Positions 30,581 to 44,007 are shown, numbered from the stretch's first letter. The stretch: 64,000 nucleotides of DNA from Ipomoea triloba (GCF_003576645.1 NC_044925.1:19236850-19300849); one strand, 5' to 3'. Notes: generated by a model from the sequence alone, not told the origin. A program made the numbers and translations.

Positions 30581-31323
30581 TAACATGCATGAGATCATAT
30601 TTGTCACTTAATTTGCCCTTGGACCTTGACTTTTATTAATAAACATTGTATATGAAAGCATTAACTGGAATTATTTTCTTTGTAATTTGAATGACAATCT
30701 TAAATCTATCAGGGTAATAGTCATTCAAAGAATCACACCTGAGTTCCTACAATGCACATTTATTTATTAATTATATGAATTATAAAATAAACATATCATG
30801 TAACAATTTTAAAAGTCTTAAAACATTATATAATAATTTGACCTAAAATTACATAACAATATCTATCAAACTAAACATATACAGTAAAATGTTTAACATT
30901 TTGTATTGTTAGAACTACAAATTAAATGAGGTAAAAATATTTATAATTTGTTATTTAAGAAATATATTAACTAATAAATAAATCTCCTTCTTTTTCCAAT
31001 TAAATGCCCATGTAATTTAACAATTTTTTTAATCAATAATTGAAATGATTTTTAATGATATACATTTGCTAATTTCAACTTATTCATTTATAATGCAATT
31101 GATCAATTCAAAAATAGCATATTAATACATATTAAAGATTACGATGATTGTCCAAAGCTACACTGTTTAACATAAATAACATTTTAAAAATATTAAAACT
31201 ATAACTTTTTATCCTAAAAATTTTGTGTCAACATCTACTTGTTAATTACGGGATATATTGTATAACTATTAATATAAAACAATTAAAAATTTTCAAATAA
31301 ATAAAAAATTGTAAAATTTACAA
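30581..31323. other. AT-rich region without a recognised gene
   Basis: Over 70 percent A+T by eye with many stops in all frames. Probably decayed interior of the Helitron whose end is at 30211. Nothing coding can be supported. Confidence 0.5.
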
Positions 31324-31870
31324 TCTATACACTATACTTACTATATATAAAAGTAAAATTCTCTTATTTCATTTTCGCGCTCAAATTTTTGTAGTCAATT
31401 AATTAAATATTGTATTGGTCAAATAATTAATAAAGCTTATTTGATAAGAAAATGTAAAATAAAATTAACTAATATATATTAATTGGTAATATTGTTTATA
31501 TATTCACGTATCAATACTATTAATAAAAGTAAAATCACCCCCTTCAACTTCCCTGCGCAAACTAATATTATTAATTAATTTGTAAAAAAAAATAATAAAG
31601 TTTGATTGGTAACAAAATTTTATTTAACAAATTCTGAGAATATTAAACCATTATAATTGTAAGAATAATGGAAACAAATTTTGCGCAATAAATAAGAAAT
31701 TGCTTGAAAATTCTGCGTAATTTTATAAGAAAAAATAATTTATTAATTATTATTTATACCAATAATAATTTGAATACTTATCTATACTTCTATATCTATA
31801 TACAAATGTGGAAATGGTCCTAAACTCATGGGACCAAAAGTGAGAATTATTCATATTTGAAGTTTATCAA
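31324..31870 (+). mobile_element. Cluster of Helitron-like 5' ends
   Basis: Three TC-starting segments with the TATATAAAAGTAAAATTC-type leader begin at about 31324, 31511 and 31781. They look like successive, nested or tandem Helitron 5' termini. No ORF. Confidence 0.4.
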
Positions 31871-32094
31871 TCAAGATATTTGTTTAATTTTGTTTCTAGA
31901 GTTACACGTTATGAATTTATTAAAAGAAAAAGTTCATGGTCTTCACTAAAGTAACTATGGTGAGGCTTAATATGTGTTAGAACTATTGGACGAAGACAAA
32001 ATAATGGCAATGTTTAGTGACATAGTTAGTTTATCAGTCAATTTTGACTTGTTTGACCACTATTAACAGTTTGACTTGGTTAAACAGTCAATAT

Positions 32095-32328
32095 GAGTGT
32101 TTGACTAATTAGCTTTTTGTAATATATAACTTATTGTTCCAAAAAGCTAAAATTTAAAAAACTGCTCAAATTAGCTTTTTCAATAAACTTTTTAAGAAAG
32201 TCATTTTGCATGTAATCAGCTATCACCTAACATTTAATTTACAAAACATCTTTCTACAATCAGCTAATGCTATCAATTAGTCAAACCCACTAACACAATC
32301 AGCTAACAATTATTTACCAAACACCCCC
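32095..32328. mobile_element. hAT-like MITE
   Basis: GAGTGTTTGACTAATTAGC on the left and GCTAACAATTATTTACCAAACACCCCC on the right form imperfect inverted ends of the common plant GGGTGTTTGGTAA type. Noncoding. Confidence 0.5.
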
Positions 32329-32400
32329 AATATATTGATGAAAATGCTGAGACAAACCATTAGACATTTGCATTATTTAAGATGTTTGAAACAAAAAGAG

Positions 32401-32795
32401 TTAATTCCATTTTTGGTCCTAGATTTATAGGTGACAATCTACTTTAATTGCTTTTATATTGGAACATCCACTTTTGGTCATAGTATTATTGTGGCATGAC
32501 CATTTTTTGTCCTTTATCAACAAAATAGTTTAAATATCGTTAAATACAATGACATTTCAGTCTTCAATTATGGATGTTTTTAAAAAATAAACATAAAAAA
32601 TATAGTGGTCCAACCTAATTTTTATAAAAAAAGATTAAAATGTCTTTATGTTTAACGATATTTCAACGATTTTGTTGATGGAGGACTAAAAATGGTCTTG
32701 TTACAATAATACTAGGACCAAATGTGAATGTTCTAATAAAAAATTGACTAAAAGTGGATTGTCACCTATAAATCTAGGAACAAAAATGGAATTAA
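32401..32795. mobile_element. MITE with terminal inverted repeats (TTAA-flanked)
   Basis: The left end TTAATTCCATTTTTGGTCC and right end GGAACAAAAATGGAATTAA are inverted copies that extend inward (TTTATAGGTGACAATC and its complement). The TTAA ends suggest a PIF/Harbinger-type or similar target. Noncoding. Confidence 0.7.
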
Positions 32796-32853
32796 ATCGA
32801 ACAAAAATATTAGAACTATTTGTCATATAAATTTATAATATTATTTTCCTTTA

Positions 32854-33662
32854 GGTTGTGTTTGGAAACCAAGAAAATTATTTCTAGAAATAATTTTTCG
32901 GGTTTTCAGTGTTTGGCAATGAGGAAAACTTAAACTCAATGGAAAACAATGCCTTGGTGAATGAAAAATAGATAAGATTTTCAGGAAAATGACTTTTTTT
33001 TTGGGGGAAGTCATTTTCCAAGTCTTTCTCTACCAAGACCAAGCTTCTATGTCCTTTGCCTTTTGCTCACGCCTCTTCTGCTCTCACCTTCTTCTTGCTA
33101 CATTCATTTTCTTGCCATCTTCTTATCACTAAGTTATGTTTCCTTTGTTTTTTTTTTTCTAGTTATAGATTATATTTTCAGTGGCGGATCTTTCCAGATC
33201 TCGCTATCTGAAATGGTTTCCGGATGTGAGGATGTAAACACATAGTCGGAAGTTGGTTATGTTGGATTTTATGACTTTATCTTGGATTTTTGGATTGTAA
33301 GACTTTCATGTTGGATTGCTAGTTTGTTATTTTGATATCTTATTTTGGATTGTAAGACGTTGGATGGGATGATCACTTGGTTATTTTGGTTTGTTACTTT
33401 CAATTGCAATACTTCGATTAGTTATTTTGATATTTTATTAGTCATTGTTGATTATACTGAAAATTGTTATATCTAAACAAAATAATTAAAATGTTTAATT
33501 ATACAATTATGCCTATATTTTGAAAAATAAACCAAACACACCAATGCAGTTTTTTGGAATGCAACCAAACATTGGAAATTAAAATATTTTTTGGAAGTCA
33601 TTTTTTTTTTTGCAACCAAACTCATTTTCCAGAAGTCATTTTCTAGTTTACAAACACACCCC
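32854..33662. mobile_element. hAT-like non-autonomous element
   Basis: GGTTGTGTTTGGAAACCAAG at the left and CTAGTTTACAAACACACCCC at the right are imperfect inverted ends of a hAT type common in plants. Internal GGAAAATGACTT and AAGTCATTTTCC motifs are also inverted. No transposase frame. Confidence 0.5.
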
Positions 33663-33819
33663 AAATGTCAGTGAATGTATAAAATCTAAATTATTTGTTT
33701 GTTATTATTTATGAGTATATCTAATCTAAAAAAAGTCTCAATCAAAGTTATATCCCTAATTTATGTCCATGTTTTTAGTGCTAACCATTTTGTATATTGT
33801 GTTTTTTTAGAGTTATACT

Positions 33820-34289
33820 TGTTGGTCCCAAAAGAGATAAGGTAAAGTCTAGAGGTGGGGGGTTGAATAGACGTTACACCAATTCGAAGTTTTGCTTAGT
33901 CAATATTAAAACCAAATTAAAATACTTAACAATTTGTTAGTATCTTGTGCATGTTTCGCATGAATATCAAGCAAGCATAACTAAATAATGTAAAGCAATA
34001 AAGGCTAGATATATCAATTCTATTTTGGACTAGTCATTTTTCAAATATAGCTCTTAGGCTATGAGATATGATCCTCGGATTTGCAATAGTGAGATTAAAC
34101 TCTTAACCATTCCGTCTGTACGAATTTATTAGTTAATCAAATATTTTCTTTGATGTAGTCCATTTCTTAATCTTCAAGTAGCCTTCATTCAATGTCTATC
34201 ATCTTCTTCGATTTGTGTCATTACTACTTCTTCTTTCAAGCTTCAATTCGTGACCTTGTATTTTCGAAATTGTCCCTTCTTTGGTAACA
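33820..34289. repeat. Diverged Sirevirus-type LTR, probably solo
   Basis: Starts TGTTGGTCCCAAAAGAG and keeps GTCTAGAGGTGGGGGGTTGAATAGAC, clearly related to the LTR start at 12298, then diverges. It may end at TTTGGTAACA (34289). No matching 5-bp duplication is seen (ATACT left, CTTGA right), so the right edge is uncertain. Confidence 0.55.
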
Positions 34290-34369
34290 CTTGACTTTTC
34301 ATTTGATCTTATAAGTAATGTTCCGCTTACTTATAAGGAAAAATATAATACTTTTGAAAAAAAATGTAA

Positions 34370-34631
34370 TACTTCATCCGTCCCATTTTATGTGTCTTGT
34401 TCGATTAACGAGACTCGACTGAAGTAATTTTTAATTCAATTTTTCATAATATTAAGTTTAGTATTAGTATACAAAATTTATATATTTAGAAAGTACACTA
34501 AAAGTACTATTAAACACAAAAAATCAAATTATAAAATAAGTAAAAAATATTAAAGAAAATAAACAAAGAAGAAAGAGTTGGTTTGAACAGTAAATAGTAA
34601 GTATGACAGATAAAATGGGACACTGAGAGTA
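34370..34631. mobile_element. Stowaway-like MITE
   Basis: TACTTCATCCGTCCCATTTTA at the left pairs with AAAATGGGACACTGAGAGTA at the right, the Stowaway (Tc1/Mariner) CTCCCTCCGTCCCATTTTA end in decayed form, with TA at both borders. Confidence 0.75.
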
Positions 34632-35326
34632 CTTTTTAATCGAAATGTAAAAAATATTATATTTTCTCTTAAAAGCATTACATTATATATACCATTATAA
34701 GTAATAAAATTTTATTCATAATTAGTATTACATTTGAGCAGATAAGTATGACATTTGTGTGTATAAATATCACATTTTCATATTGTCTCGATCCGACCCA
34801 TCTCACGGTGAGACGGTGTCACCCTAAGTTTTTTTGCCAATATATTTTGTGCATAGCTCGGGGGAATTGCTTGTTTTCCTAATTTCATTCTTAATAATTC
34901 CTAAACCCTACCTTAGAGTAAAAAGCTTGCACTCTTATGGCCTCACGCTTCACGCAGTCCGCAAGTCGCCTAAGCTTGTAACTTGTAAGCTTCCCAGCCT
35001 TAACGGAGTTTACATTGCTGTCGCTGCACAAGCACAATCACAACCACCGTCGTCCGTCGCCAGGAGCCCAGTATCCGCCTCGCCCTCGTCGGTCACAGCC
35101 AGCCATCGCCGACTCGCCCGTTTTAGCTTGCCATGGCCGATTCGCTTGTCACCGTCGGGCTCGCAGCGTCGGAACACCAAGCCTAACACTGCTAACACTT
35201 TGCATTATCATCGGTGGGGTACTATTCCGTGTATCCGGTCTCCAACTCGGAGAATATCTACGGTTTAGCCCGCACTGAATCCTAAACCTCCCATGCACAT
35301 TTCCAATCTTAGGTACACTCAGTAGA
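34632..35326 (+). promoter_or_regulatory. IPK1 upstream region and probable 5' UTR
   Basis: Contains a CCCATCTCACGGTGAGACGG palindrome near 34797, an AT-rich part, and a GC-rich stretch (about 35020-35170) rich in CGTCG and CGCC that stands out from its surroundings. The last 150 bp probably form the IPK1 leader. The open frames here have no recognised domain and I do not call a gene. No clear TATA box can be assigned. Confidence 0.4.
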
Positions 35327-38300
35327 ATGGCGATCGTTTTAGACGTGAAAGACGCGAGAGAATGGTCTTATAGAGGCGAAGGAGCTGTCAATCTGGTTCT
35401 TTCTTATCGTGGAACCTCTCCACATTTTGTACGTTTTCTTTCTCGTCTACTTATCTATAAAAGATTTGCTTCATTCATACAGAGAGATTGAGTTATAGTT
35501 TATTTGGAGAGCACTTTTATCTGTATTTCAATATTACTAGCTAGGTAATTGTTCCATTTTAATATTGTTTAGGATGGCTTTGTATTGAAAGTATCTGCTC
35601 TTTTGTAGTTGTCAATCTTCAATTTTATCCGGAGTTTTGATAAAGATTTACTTCGTGCTATATTTTTTTTTTGGTAATTTTCTTTTCTTTGTTTACGTTT
35701 CATGCGATGATGTGGACAATAGATGCTGAAAGGTTAATGACTCATCATTGTTTAGTTAAAATATTGCCAGACTGATATTGTTGGCAAATATTTCCCCATT
35801 TATCCAATCCATGCTCATTGAGTTATAAGGAAAAAAATGTATGAGAGCAGAAGGGTTAATTGGTGATCCTTACTTGAAAGGCTTTTCATGACTAGAAATT
35901 TACTAATTGATCATTTTTTGGGGCTCTTTTTGGCTTTTGGTGCTTTCCTTGTCATATATCTGCTAGGTTGTTAATTTTACCTATCCAAATACCTCTATCA
36001 CTAATAAAAAAAAATTCATTTCCAACTAGGCACAATAGAAGGGAACAGAAGGATACAGAACACTGATTCATTTGATAATATGATTGCTCTTTCTTCCCCC
36101 CTTACAAAACCATCTTGGGTGTATAACTGCAACTCTTCCCTTTCTTCTATGTAGCTTGGAAAAGTTTTGAGGATACAAAAGGTTCCAACAAATGGGTCTG
36201 AAAATGAGAATGGTCATCCAGGTCTAACCATGCATGAAATCATCCTTTGGAAAGATGTGAAAGAGCTTGCATCAGCCCCTACTAGGGAGATTGCAGAGCA
36301 CTTCTTTGTCCAGCATGTAATGTGCCCATTATTGGGTTCTGAGCATGTTGATGCTGGGGTATGTTACTGTAAATTTGTATCAAGTGCCAACATCCATGTC
36401 TGTCCTTGTGTATGCTTTTATTCTTGACACCTCTGTTTTGTCCATATTTCTTTGGAGTGCAACTATGACCATCTCTATAGCCCATTTTCTTGAATACCAT
36501 TGACTATATTGGTAATAATATTCTTTAAACTTGTTTATGGTATATGCACTGAGCTAACCTGCATTCTTTAAAAAAAATAAAAATTTAAAAAGTGGAATTC
36601 TCTAAGACATTGAATTTGAAAAATGAATACTAGCTTTTCTAGTTATCTTCATGATTGGATTTCCGGTGCTTAGCAGCATGGTTAAAGGTCTTTGCTTATC
36701 TGTCCTTTGTATTGTCAGATTCGCATCCTTGTATCCAGAGAATTTCTAGAGGAAGTTGAAAAGAATGTCCTTCGCAAGCGCCCTACTTGGCGGGTTGATG
36801 CTGCTAAGGTCAATCTCCGGAGTGATTCTATTTTACTGATGTCTGATCATTCAATATTTCCCCATGGTAATAATGCCTTTTTCTCTTTCCTTTGGTTGTG
36901 AGTAGCTACCCATGGTATAACATTAACATAATGCTACTTGTTAATGAGCATTTGAATTTATGTTATGCATTAGAGCAAAAATACTAAATATTCTCTCTGT
37001 AGTTTGTTGATCATAACCACTGCAATTAATCTAAAACTCCATGCCATCTCAAAGATTTACTTTAGAAATATTATGGAGTAAATTGTTTGTTGAAAAGTGC
37101 ACAAATCCTTAGCATAGACAATTGTAACTATGTTTCACTTTACAAATCCAAGCAATAAGTTTTGTTCTTGCAATACTGGATAGCTTTCGTCTGTCATGGT
37201 TAAAATGATTACATATACTTTGGTATATTATCGACATCTCAATCTGTGTCTGATCATTATGATGACTTGCATATCTCTCTTCCTTTCAGTTACACCTCAA
37301 GAGGAACTGTGCATATGCGTTGAAATAAAGGTGCCTTAAATGTTTTTGTTCATTATTCTTTTCTACCATAGTGTTGTAGTTCTTTCTCTTCATTCGTCTC
37401 TAATTCTATAATAATACCTTGTTTCTTTTCCATTTTTCTGAATGTAGCCCAAATGTGGGTTCCTTCCAGTTTCAGAATTTATTATAGAAAGTAATGCTCT
37501 TAAAAGGAGAACCACTCGTTTCAAGATGCACCAGGCTCTGAAGTTTCATCAAGGGAAGGTAATGAATACATCAATGCACCAAATAATGTTCTGAAATTTT
37601 TTTCCCCATGAATTCTACCTGATACATGATCGGCACCTTTTCTTGTGTTTATTTTCTCTGTTGACCATCTTAAGTCCATTATTTAGTCTTAATCATGCTG
37701 CCCCCATTTTTACATTAATGCGTTTCTTATGATTTGTCTTTTACAATCCTTTCAGATATCATATATAAGTGGATATGATCCACTTGATATGTTCTCTAGG
37801 TCTAAAGACAGATTAGACAAAGCAATCAAGGATCTTTTTATGACCCCACAGAATAACTTTCGAGTTTTTGTGAATGGTGGTCTCATATTCGGGGGCTTTG
37901 GTGGTGGTGCAGAATCTACAAATTCTAAAGCTGGTCAGGCATTTGAAGATGCACTCAAGAATATAATTTTTGCAAAAGAAGAAGGGATGCGTACGGAATT
38001 TTTTCTTGAGCTCATATCTGAGGCAGTTTTCAGTTCAGGATTACTAAATCGACTTCTTGAAGTCCAGAAGCTTGATATTTTTGACATTGAGGGTGCAATT
38101 CATGTGTATTACAATGTTATTTCTCAGCCCTGTATGGTTTGCAGAGATTTAGGCAATGACTTGTCAAAAAGGTTTAACACCTTGCATTCTATTTCAATGG
38201 AAGAAAGTTGGAAGATATTGAGGGACTATTTAATAGCTGCTACTGCAAAGGACTTGAGTATGATGATTAGTTTTAGACCTCGAGAAGATGGGAAACGGGA

Positions 38301-39057
38301 ATCTTCATATAGTCTTGTCTCCTTAAAGTCCACCAACCAAAATTTTGATTACAAGGTATATCATTTTTCTCTTCTGCAATTTGGATTTTATAAATCTGAA
38401 TTGAAATGGGATTTTGAAACTTCTGTCATCAAAATTCTAGGCACCCAATTATTTCAGTATGCCCTATAATTGAAAGTCTGAAACATAGCCTTAGTATTTG
38501 AGGGTAGAGGGTAAGCAAATAATTACATTACCCATGGAACAACAAATCCAACAGGATGTAGCATGTTGTCAGTGAGAAATTATAAATCAATTAATCTATC
38601 AAGGCTACCAATGATGAAAAAGGTTTCACTTTTGAAGATATGCAGCAACATGGAGGTTTCACTTCATTATCTGAAAGAACTCATTAAGTGAAATGGTATC
38701 AGCATCATAAGTTTTCTAGTGCCAAGGTGTTTTGTCATTTCTGTATGTAGTGGTTTGCTCACTTGAGTTTGATTTCATGTCATACATTCATTGCAGACTT
38801 TGTTGATGCTGGCTACTGTGTTAGAAAATAATTGTGATTGTCCACTTGATCATGCTGCCCTTTTGGAATTATGCTGTATAGTTTCGATTATTGTTGTATT
38901 GATGATCATTATTGCTGCAAATTGTTAGGCATCTTTCATTGACCTGGACCTGAAACCTCTAAAAAAGATGGAGTACTACTATGAATTGGACAAGAAGATA
39001 GTCAGCAGTTATGTAAAGATGGTAAATTCAGGAAAGGGGATGGCTTGTTCATATTAA
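35327..39057 (+). CDS. IPK1: Inositol-pentakisphosphate 2-kinase (IPK1), seven exons, complete
   Basis: It phosphorylates InsP5 at the 2-position to make InsP6 (phytate), the last step of phytate synthesis, linked to phosphate sensing and mRNA export. Exons read from GT-AG borders: 35327-35428, 36155-36358, 36719-36866, 37290-37330, 37448-37558, 37756-38355, 38929-39057. These give 444 residues, close to the usual plant length of about 450. Landmarks: ATP-loop region RGEGAVNLVLSYRG near the start; VEIKPKCGFLP across exons 4-5; RFKMHQ; and the metal-binding FIDLDLKP in exon 7. The start ATG begins MAIVLDVKDAREWSYRG, typical of the family. All expected motifs are intact. The 5' end is flanked by repeats. 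Confidence 0.93.
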
Positions 39058-41696
39058 TTCATTGCTGCAGAAGATACTGTGTACAAAGATGTTCTGGTAA
39101 CTGATTGAAATGTTTGGAGCATATTCTTTAGTAACCTTGATGATTTCTCTGATTCTTCCTGTTTGTGTTTGTTAATTGAAGTTTTATTGGTTGTGGATAG
39201 TGTCCATTTATAAGAGTAAAGAGACATGATGAATTTGAACCAAGAAATTTAGGGGATTATGATATTATACAGTAAAACACAAAGGAAAAAAAACAAGGGG
39301 ATTTTAAGAATATCCCTCCAACAAGAATGAATTCTTGCCCTCTGCTACTTAGAGCTAATTGTTCCAATTCCGCCGGATGCCCTCTCTTCTAACAGGGTCT
39401 CCCTGTTTATAATGTATTACCATATGTAAAATAAGGAAGGAGCATCAATTATTTATTACATAATCAATCAATCCCTAATTACATGCTCTATAAAATAAGC
39501 AAAGAATTAGATAATCAGTCAATCCTTGATTATATGCTTCCTTGAATTTTGCCACATGAATGATTATTTGATTACTTTCCTTTCCTGCCTGATTTGTATC
39601 ATCCGATCCATGGCCAAGGAAGGAAAATGTGAATATTCAAGGAAGAGCAATCTATATACAATTAAGTTTAACCTGTAAATCAAGTTTTGACTAATTTAAA
39701 TACAACTACCAATATGGCTTTGGAAAATCATTGCTTTACAAGAGGTGTAGTTAGAATAAATATACATTGAAAGTGATTTCATTGCTTTAGGGAGAGGCGT
39801 GCAAAATTGGTAGACATATGGAGGCACAAGAGAGAGGAAGAAGTAGGAAGTGAACATGAAATTCCGTCCTCAGGGAAACATTATTTTCTTTATTAGAAAA
39901 GATGCTGTTCTGTTATGCAATTTAGGCTGTCCTCATTAATCAAAGATTCTGATCTTTCCTTTGCTCTCTCATAATTTGTGCTAATCAATGACTTCCTGTA
40001 GAGGTAACAGTTTTTTATACAATTGGATTTGGGTTTCCCTTTGCTTGAAACTTGCTAATCCAAGAATACTAATTCCATTACTCCAATACATTCTCAATTT
40101 CTTGATTTTCAGTTACCAGATTTTAAGGAAAGAATTAAGTTAGTTAGTTCTTTCCTTTATTAGAGTAGGTTGTATATATGCTGCTGTAATCTCCATTAGT
40201 TTATGCAAGAATTTCAGAATTTCTTCATCCAGCATTTGTGTGAACACTTAGAGGAACTGGTATTGGAGGTTGTCTCATTTAGTTGCATTATTTTAGTGGC
40301 TATTTGCGAGCTCTTATTTACCTAGACTAGACTAGAAAGCAGTCCTTTTCTGCCTTCCAAAAATAAATTCAGAGAGAAGGTCAAGAGAGGGAATTTGCTG
40401 TTTATCATGGGACTTTGTCTGGTATGGACTCCCAAATAGTAGGATGTTCTTTACTTTTTAGCTCATTTATAAAAATGTTGTGCATAAACACATCTAAAAT
40501 TTATTGAAGGTTTGAAGATACAGTTAGAATGTATAATTGAATTATTGAGAACCAAGAAGTATAATCTATTTGATAAGTCTTCTGAGTTCTGTGACTTCTG
40601 TCACAAGGTACAAAATTACTTCATAATTGCATTTCTTTTGGGAGATATAGCTGGAAGAGTCTGATGGTTCAGCATGCTTCTCTCATTTAAAACTCTCAAT
40701 CCGAGGAGTTATTGCCTCAAGCAAAATGGATACATGGAAAAGCTAGGAGGGCTTGCTTCAAAGTCAGGAGTATTCTGTACTTGAATCAGCAAGGTACATG
40801 ATTACTACTAATATTTAAGCTAAAAACACATCCTACATAAGCTGAAAATGTTTTAGACAAAAATATTCTCATGAGTGTAAAATGCTTGTCTGAATAGCCA
40901 TCTACTTTAAACATAAATCTGATGGCTTCAATCATAATATGCCCTTCTCAGTAGTGCCACTTAAGTTATTGGCCTGGACAATAAAATTAGTCACTCTGGT
41001 TTTGCTTTAAAACTTGATATGAAATTACATCTTTGTTATTAAGCTGAGGAATATACATTTTGTTGGCAAAATTATTTAATCTAAAACAAGTGAACTATTT
41101 AAGTGAAGTTTCCACTTGCAAGTAGAGATAAATGTAGATGCTGTGATATTCTGGTAGATGGGGTTGGAGGGAACAGAATGGGGGCAGGGTGGGGGAGGAA
41201 ACTAATAAATGTAGATGTTAGCAATAGGTTATACCATGAAGAAAAATTCAGACAATGCATTTACTTCTATTCACCAACTACCACTGACATTCCATTTAAG
41301 TGTCGTGCCAGACTGTTAAAAGGATTCTAGAGAGAACAAACTAGTACTTAAGAGAAGTGGTTAACAATTTACCATGAGCATAACTGAGAGAGACCGACAT
41401 AAAGCAATTTATAAATAGAACAACCTATAAATAAACTTCAGAACATCATAAAGCAGTTTCTTGGACATTCATTGCTTTTGACATCATGTCATTGCCTTTA
41501 AAGGTTCTAGCATATTACTTATTTGTTTTAGTGGAATACTTTGTTGTGTAATTTTTATGTCTATTTAGACATTTTGTGATTTTGTGATTATTTCTGGTTC
41601 CATACTGACAGCCTGCAGTTCGCGTAAAGTTCATTTAAATGCCTAAGTCAAGAAAGGTCCAAGGAAACCAACTCTGTTTGTAATTTTTTGTTGCAG
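39058..41696. other. Gene-free stretch between IPK1 and the HIPP exon
   Basis: AT-rich, with no open frame that resembles a known family on either strand. It probably includes the IPK1 3' UTR and the HIPP promoter, first exon or exons and first intron. A candidate short exon at 41639-41656 would leave an intron of only 40 bp, too short for plants. Confidence 0.5.
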
Positions 41697-42077
41697 AAAA
41701 CAGTGGTGTCAGTGGATCTTCGTTGTTCAAAGTGCAGATTTAAGGTGATGAAGTTAATATCAAGAGTAGAAGGGATTAACTCCATTGCCCTTGATGTTGT
41801 CAAAAGTACAGTGACAGTGATTGGCGAGGCTGATCCAATATGTATCATCAAACAAGTTAGGAAATTCAGAAGATCTGCGCAAATAACAAGTATAGGCCCT
41901 CCCGAGCAGGAAAAGAAGAAAGAAGAGAAGAAAGATGAGAAGAAGGATGCTAAGAAAGATGAGAAGAAAGATGAGAAAAAAGATGCTGTTTGTTCTCTTC
42001 CCAGTACTACTTGTCAGAGATGTCATGTCTGGTATGCTATAGGGGAAGATCACTATAGTCATTGTAACATCTTATGA
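41697..42077 (+). CDS. Heavy-metal-associated isoprenylated plant protein (HIPP), last exon
   Basis: The exon starts after TTTTTTGTTGCAG and encodes an HMA ferredoxin-like domain, KTVVSVDLRCSKCRFKVMKL, with the metal-binding CSKC. A highly charged KKEEKKDEKKDAKKDEKKD linker follows, then a Cys/His-rich tail (CQRCHVWYAIGEDHYSH). The protein ends in CNIL, a CaaX box; the final Leu favours geranylgeranylation. HMA plus CaaX defines the HIPP family of membrane- or nucleus-associated metal-binding proteins. The first exon (usually a few codons such as MK) is not identified, so the entry is 5'-incomplete. It is downstream of IPK1 in the same direction. It is a likely functional gene. Confidence 0.8.
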   Translation, partial: KTVVSVDLRCSKCRFKVMKLISRVEGINSIALDVVKSTVTVIGEADPICIIKQVRKFRRSAQITSIGPPEQEKKKEEKKDEKKDAKKDEKKDEKKDAVCSLPSTTCQRCHVWYAIGEDHYSHCNIL

Positions 42078-42476
42078 TCAAAGTTTCTTATAATTTTCTG
42101 TTTATAAATCTCCCATCTATGGCTATTTGTGATCTGAATCTAATCAATCTATCATCAACCATTCTTTGCGACTTGCATCCATCGTCACATAATATAAATA
42201 TTTCTGCATTAGAATTTAGATACATCGTGCCAAGTTGCTCTAGTTGGAAGCTATTGTCTCTGACTAAAATTACTGCTTGTGAAATTGCTGCATTTAGTTT
42301 CATGATACTGCTCTTGTTTACAATTTGGTGGTGACACAATAATAGTTGATATAATGCAGCAATCTCTGATTTTGTGATCATTGAGTTCTGTTGGATTAAA
42401 AACAAAATAGGATTAGAAGTTCAACCAATGACTAAAATGATAGGTTTGGGTGGGTTGGGATTAGTTTCGAAAGTAT

Positions 42477-42736
42477 TACTTCATCTGTTTCATTTTACCT
42501 GTTTTATTTACTATTCGTTGGTCAAATAACCTTGATCTTCTTGGTTTATGTCTATTAACATTTTGTTATAATTTTTAATCTTTTGTGTGTTTAATGGTAC
42601 TTTTAATATAGTTTTTAAATATATAAATTTTACATACTAATTTTAAATTTAATATTTTGAAAAATTAAATTGTAAATCATTGGTCAGTCAAGTCTTGCTA
42701 ACAGAACCTGACACATAAAATGGGACAGAGGGAGTA
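42477..42736. mobile_element. Stowaway-like MITE
   Basis: TACTTCATCTGTTTCATTTTA on the left and TAAAATGGGACAGAGGGAGTA on the right are Stowaway ends with TA borders. It lies about 400 bp downstream of the HIPP stop. Noncoding. Confidence 0.85.
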
Positions 42737-43701
42737 CACTTTTGAAAAAATTGTACTTTCGTTTCTAAGTTATACTTAAGTTTTAACTCAGTCTTTTAAT
42801 TATGATTGTATTTATTTTTTATTTCTTAGTTATGAGTGAAGTTGTATGTTTGGTTCCTAACGTTTGGTTTCCGTTTCAACTTAATAGAAAATCCAAAAAC
42901 TTTATATTATTAGAATGGTAAAGTAGGAAATTCACATTTTATTTTTCTTATATTGAAACCACTTTTGTAACATTTTTTTTTCTTCAATTCTAAAAACATT
43001 TCAATAACCCTCGTATGACTTGTTAGGAACCTAAATTTCGTATAAGAAAATTTCGTATAAGAAACTTGAGAGTCAGTACAAATAAGGGAACACTCGTTAT
43101 CGTTTTTAGGCGTGCAACTAAAAAAATTTTCAAATTATTTTTATGATAAATTCACCAAGTGAGAAACCCTTTGGGTGGCTGGCTCACAGGAATGCTCACT
43201 GCTACGGGAGCTTTGAATTCCTTTGAGACAGTCGTAGCCAAGCTCTGAGCCTATTGTTGCTAGCATGGTGGTTATGATATTGGCAAATTATTTAATATAC
43301 TAAAAATACATTTATACAAAATAATATACTTTTAGTACTTAAGTAATGTATTTTTCTGAATACAATGTACATTTTAATATATTAAAAGTACATTACTTGT
43401 GTAATGAATATACATTATTTGATAGTATGGTCCACACAGTTACCATGGCCTACACAATATGCCTCGCTTGCCCAAGCCCAAAGGCCAGTTTGAAGAAGGT
43501 CCGTGAAAGTAAACGAAACTATCGTGTTCTAAAGGCTGGGACATGTTGTTATATCATGGACCAGGGTCCGCACAACATTATGGTCCTTGGATCGAAATAA
43601 CGAGGTGCATAATTTTTACTCGTAAGATACAAAATTTTATAACACAAGACACAAAAATCATAACACGAAATATATATATACATGCTATATATTTACTTAT
43701 G

Positions 43702-44007
43702 GAAAAAATAACACTTTGCGTCCTTAACTTACAAGGTAATTGTAGAATTCTTCCCTAAGTGCTGGTCATACTTACTTTTTGTCCCTTAAGTTATCATTGA
43801 TGTTTCACTTTTCGTCCCCTTTACTAATAAAAAATTAGGGACGAAATTTGCAATTTTAGTATAATTCATGGACGAAAATTAAGTACAAAAAGACGAAAAG
43901 TGCAACGTTAATGATAACTTATTGACGAAAAGTGAGCATGATTAACACTCAGGGACGAATTCTACAATTACTTTATGACTTATTAGGGACGAAAAATGCA
44001 ATTTTTC
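43702..44007. mobile_element. MITE with long inverted repeats
   Basis: GAAAAAATAACACTTTGCGTCC on the left mirrors GGGACGAAAAATGCAATTTTTC on the right, and GTAATTGTAGAATTC mirrors GAATTCTACAATTAC further in. The centre has repeated GGGACGAAA and TTTCGTCCC words. Noncoding. Confidence 0.75.

Noticed and set aside
34834..35278. Overlapping Pro/Ser/Arg-rich ORFs before IPK1
   Set aside because: They follow from GC-rich leader sequence in several frames at once; no recognised domain and no conserved start.
37729..38469. 246-codon single ORF as a separate gene
   Set aside because: It is IPK1 exon 6 (37756-38355) extended into both introns; the GT-AG borders and continuity of the kinase show this.
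41639..41656. Short exon MPKSRK as the first exon of the HIPP gene
   Set aside because: It would need an intron of only 40 bp, below the usual plant minimum.
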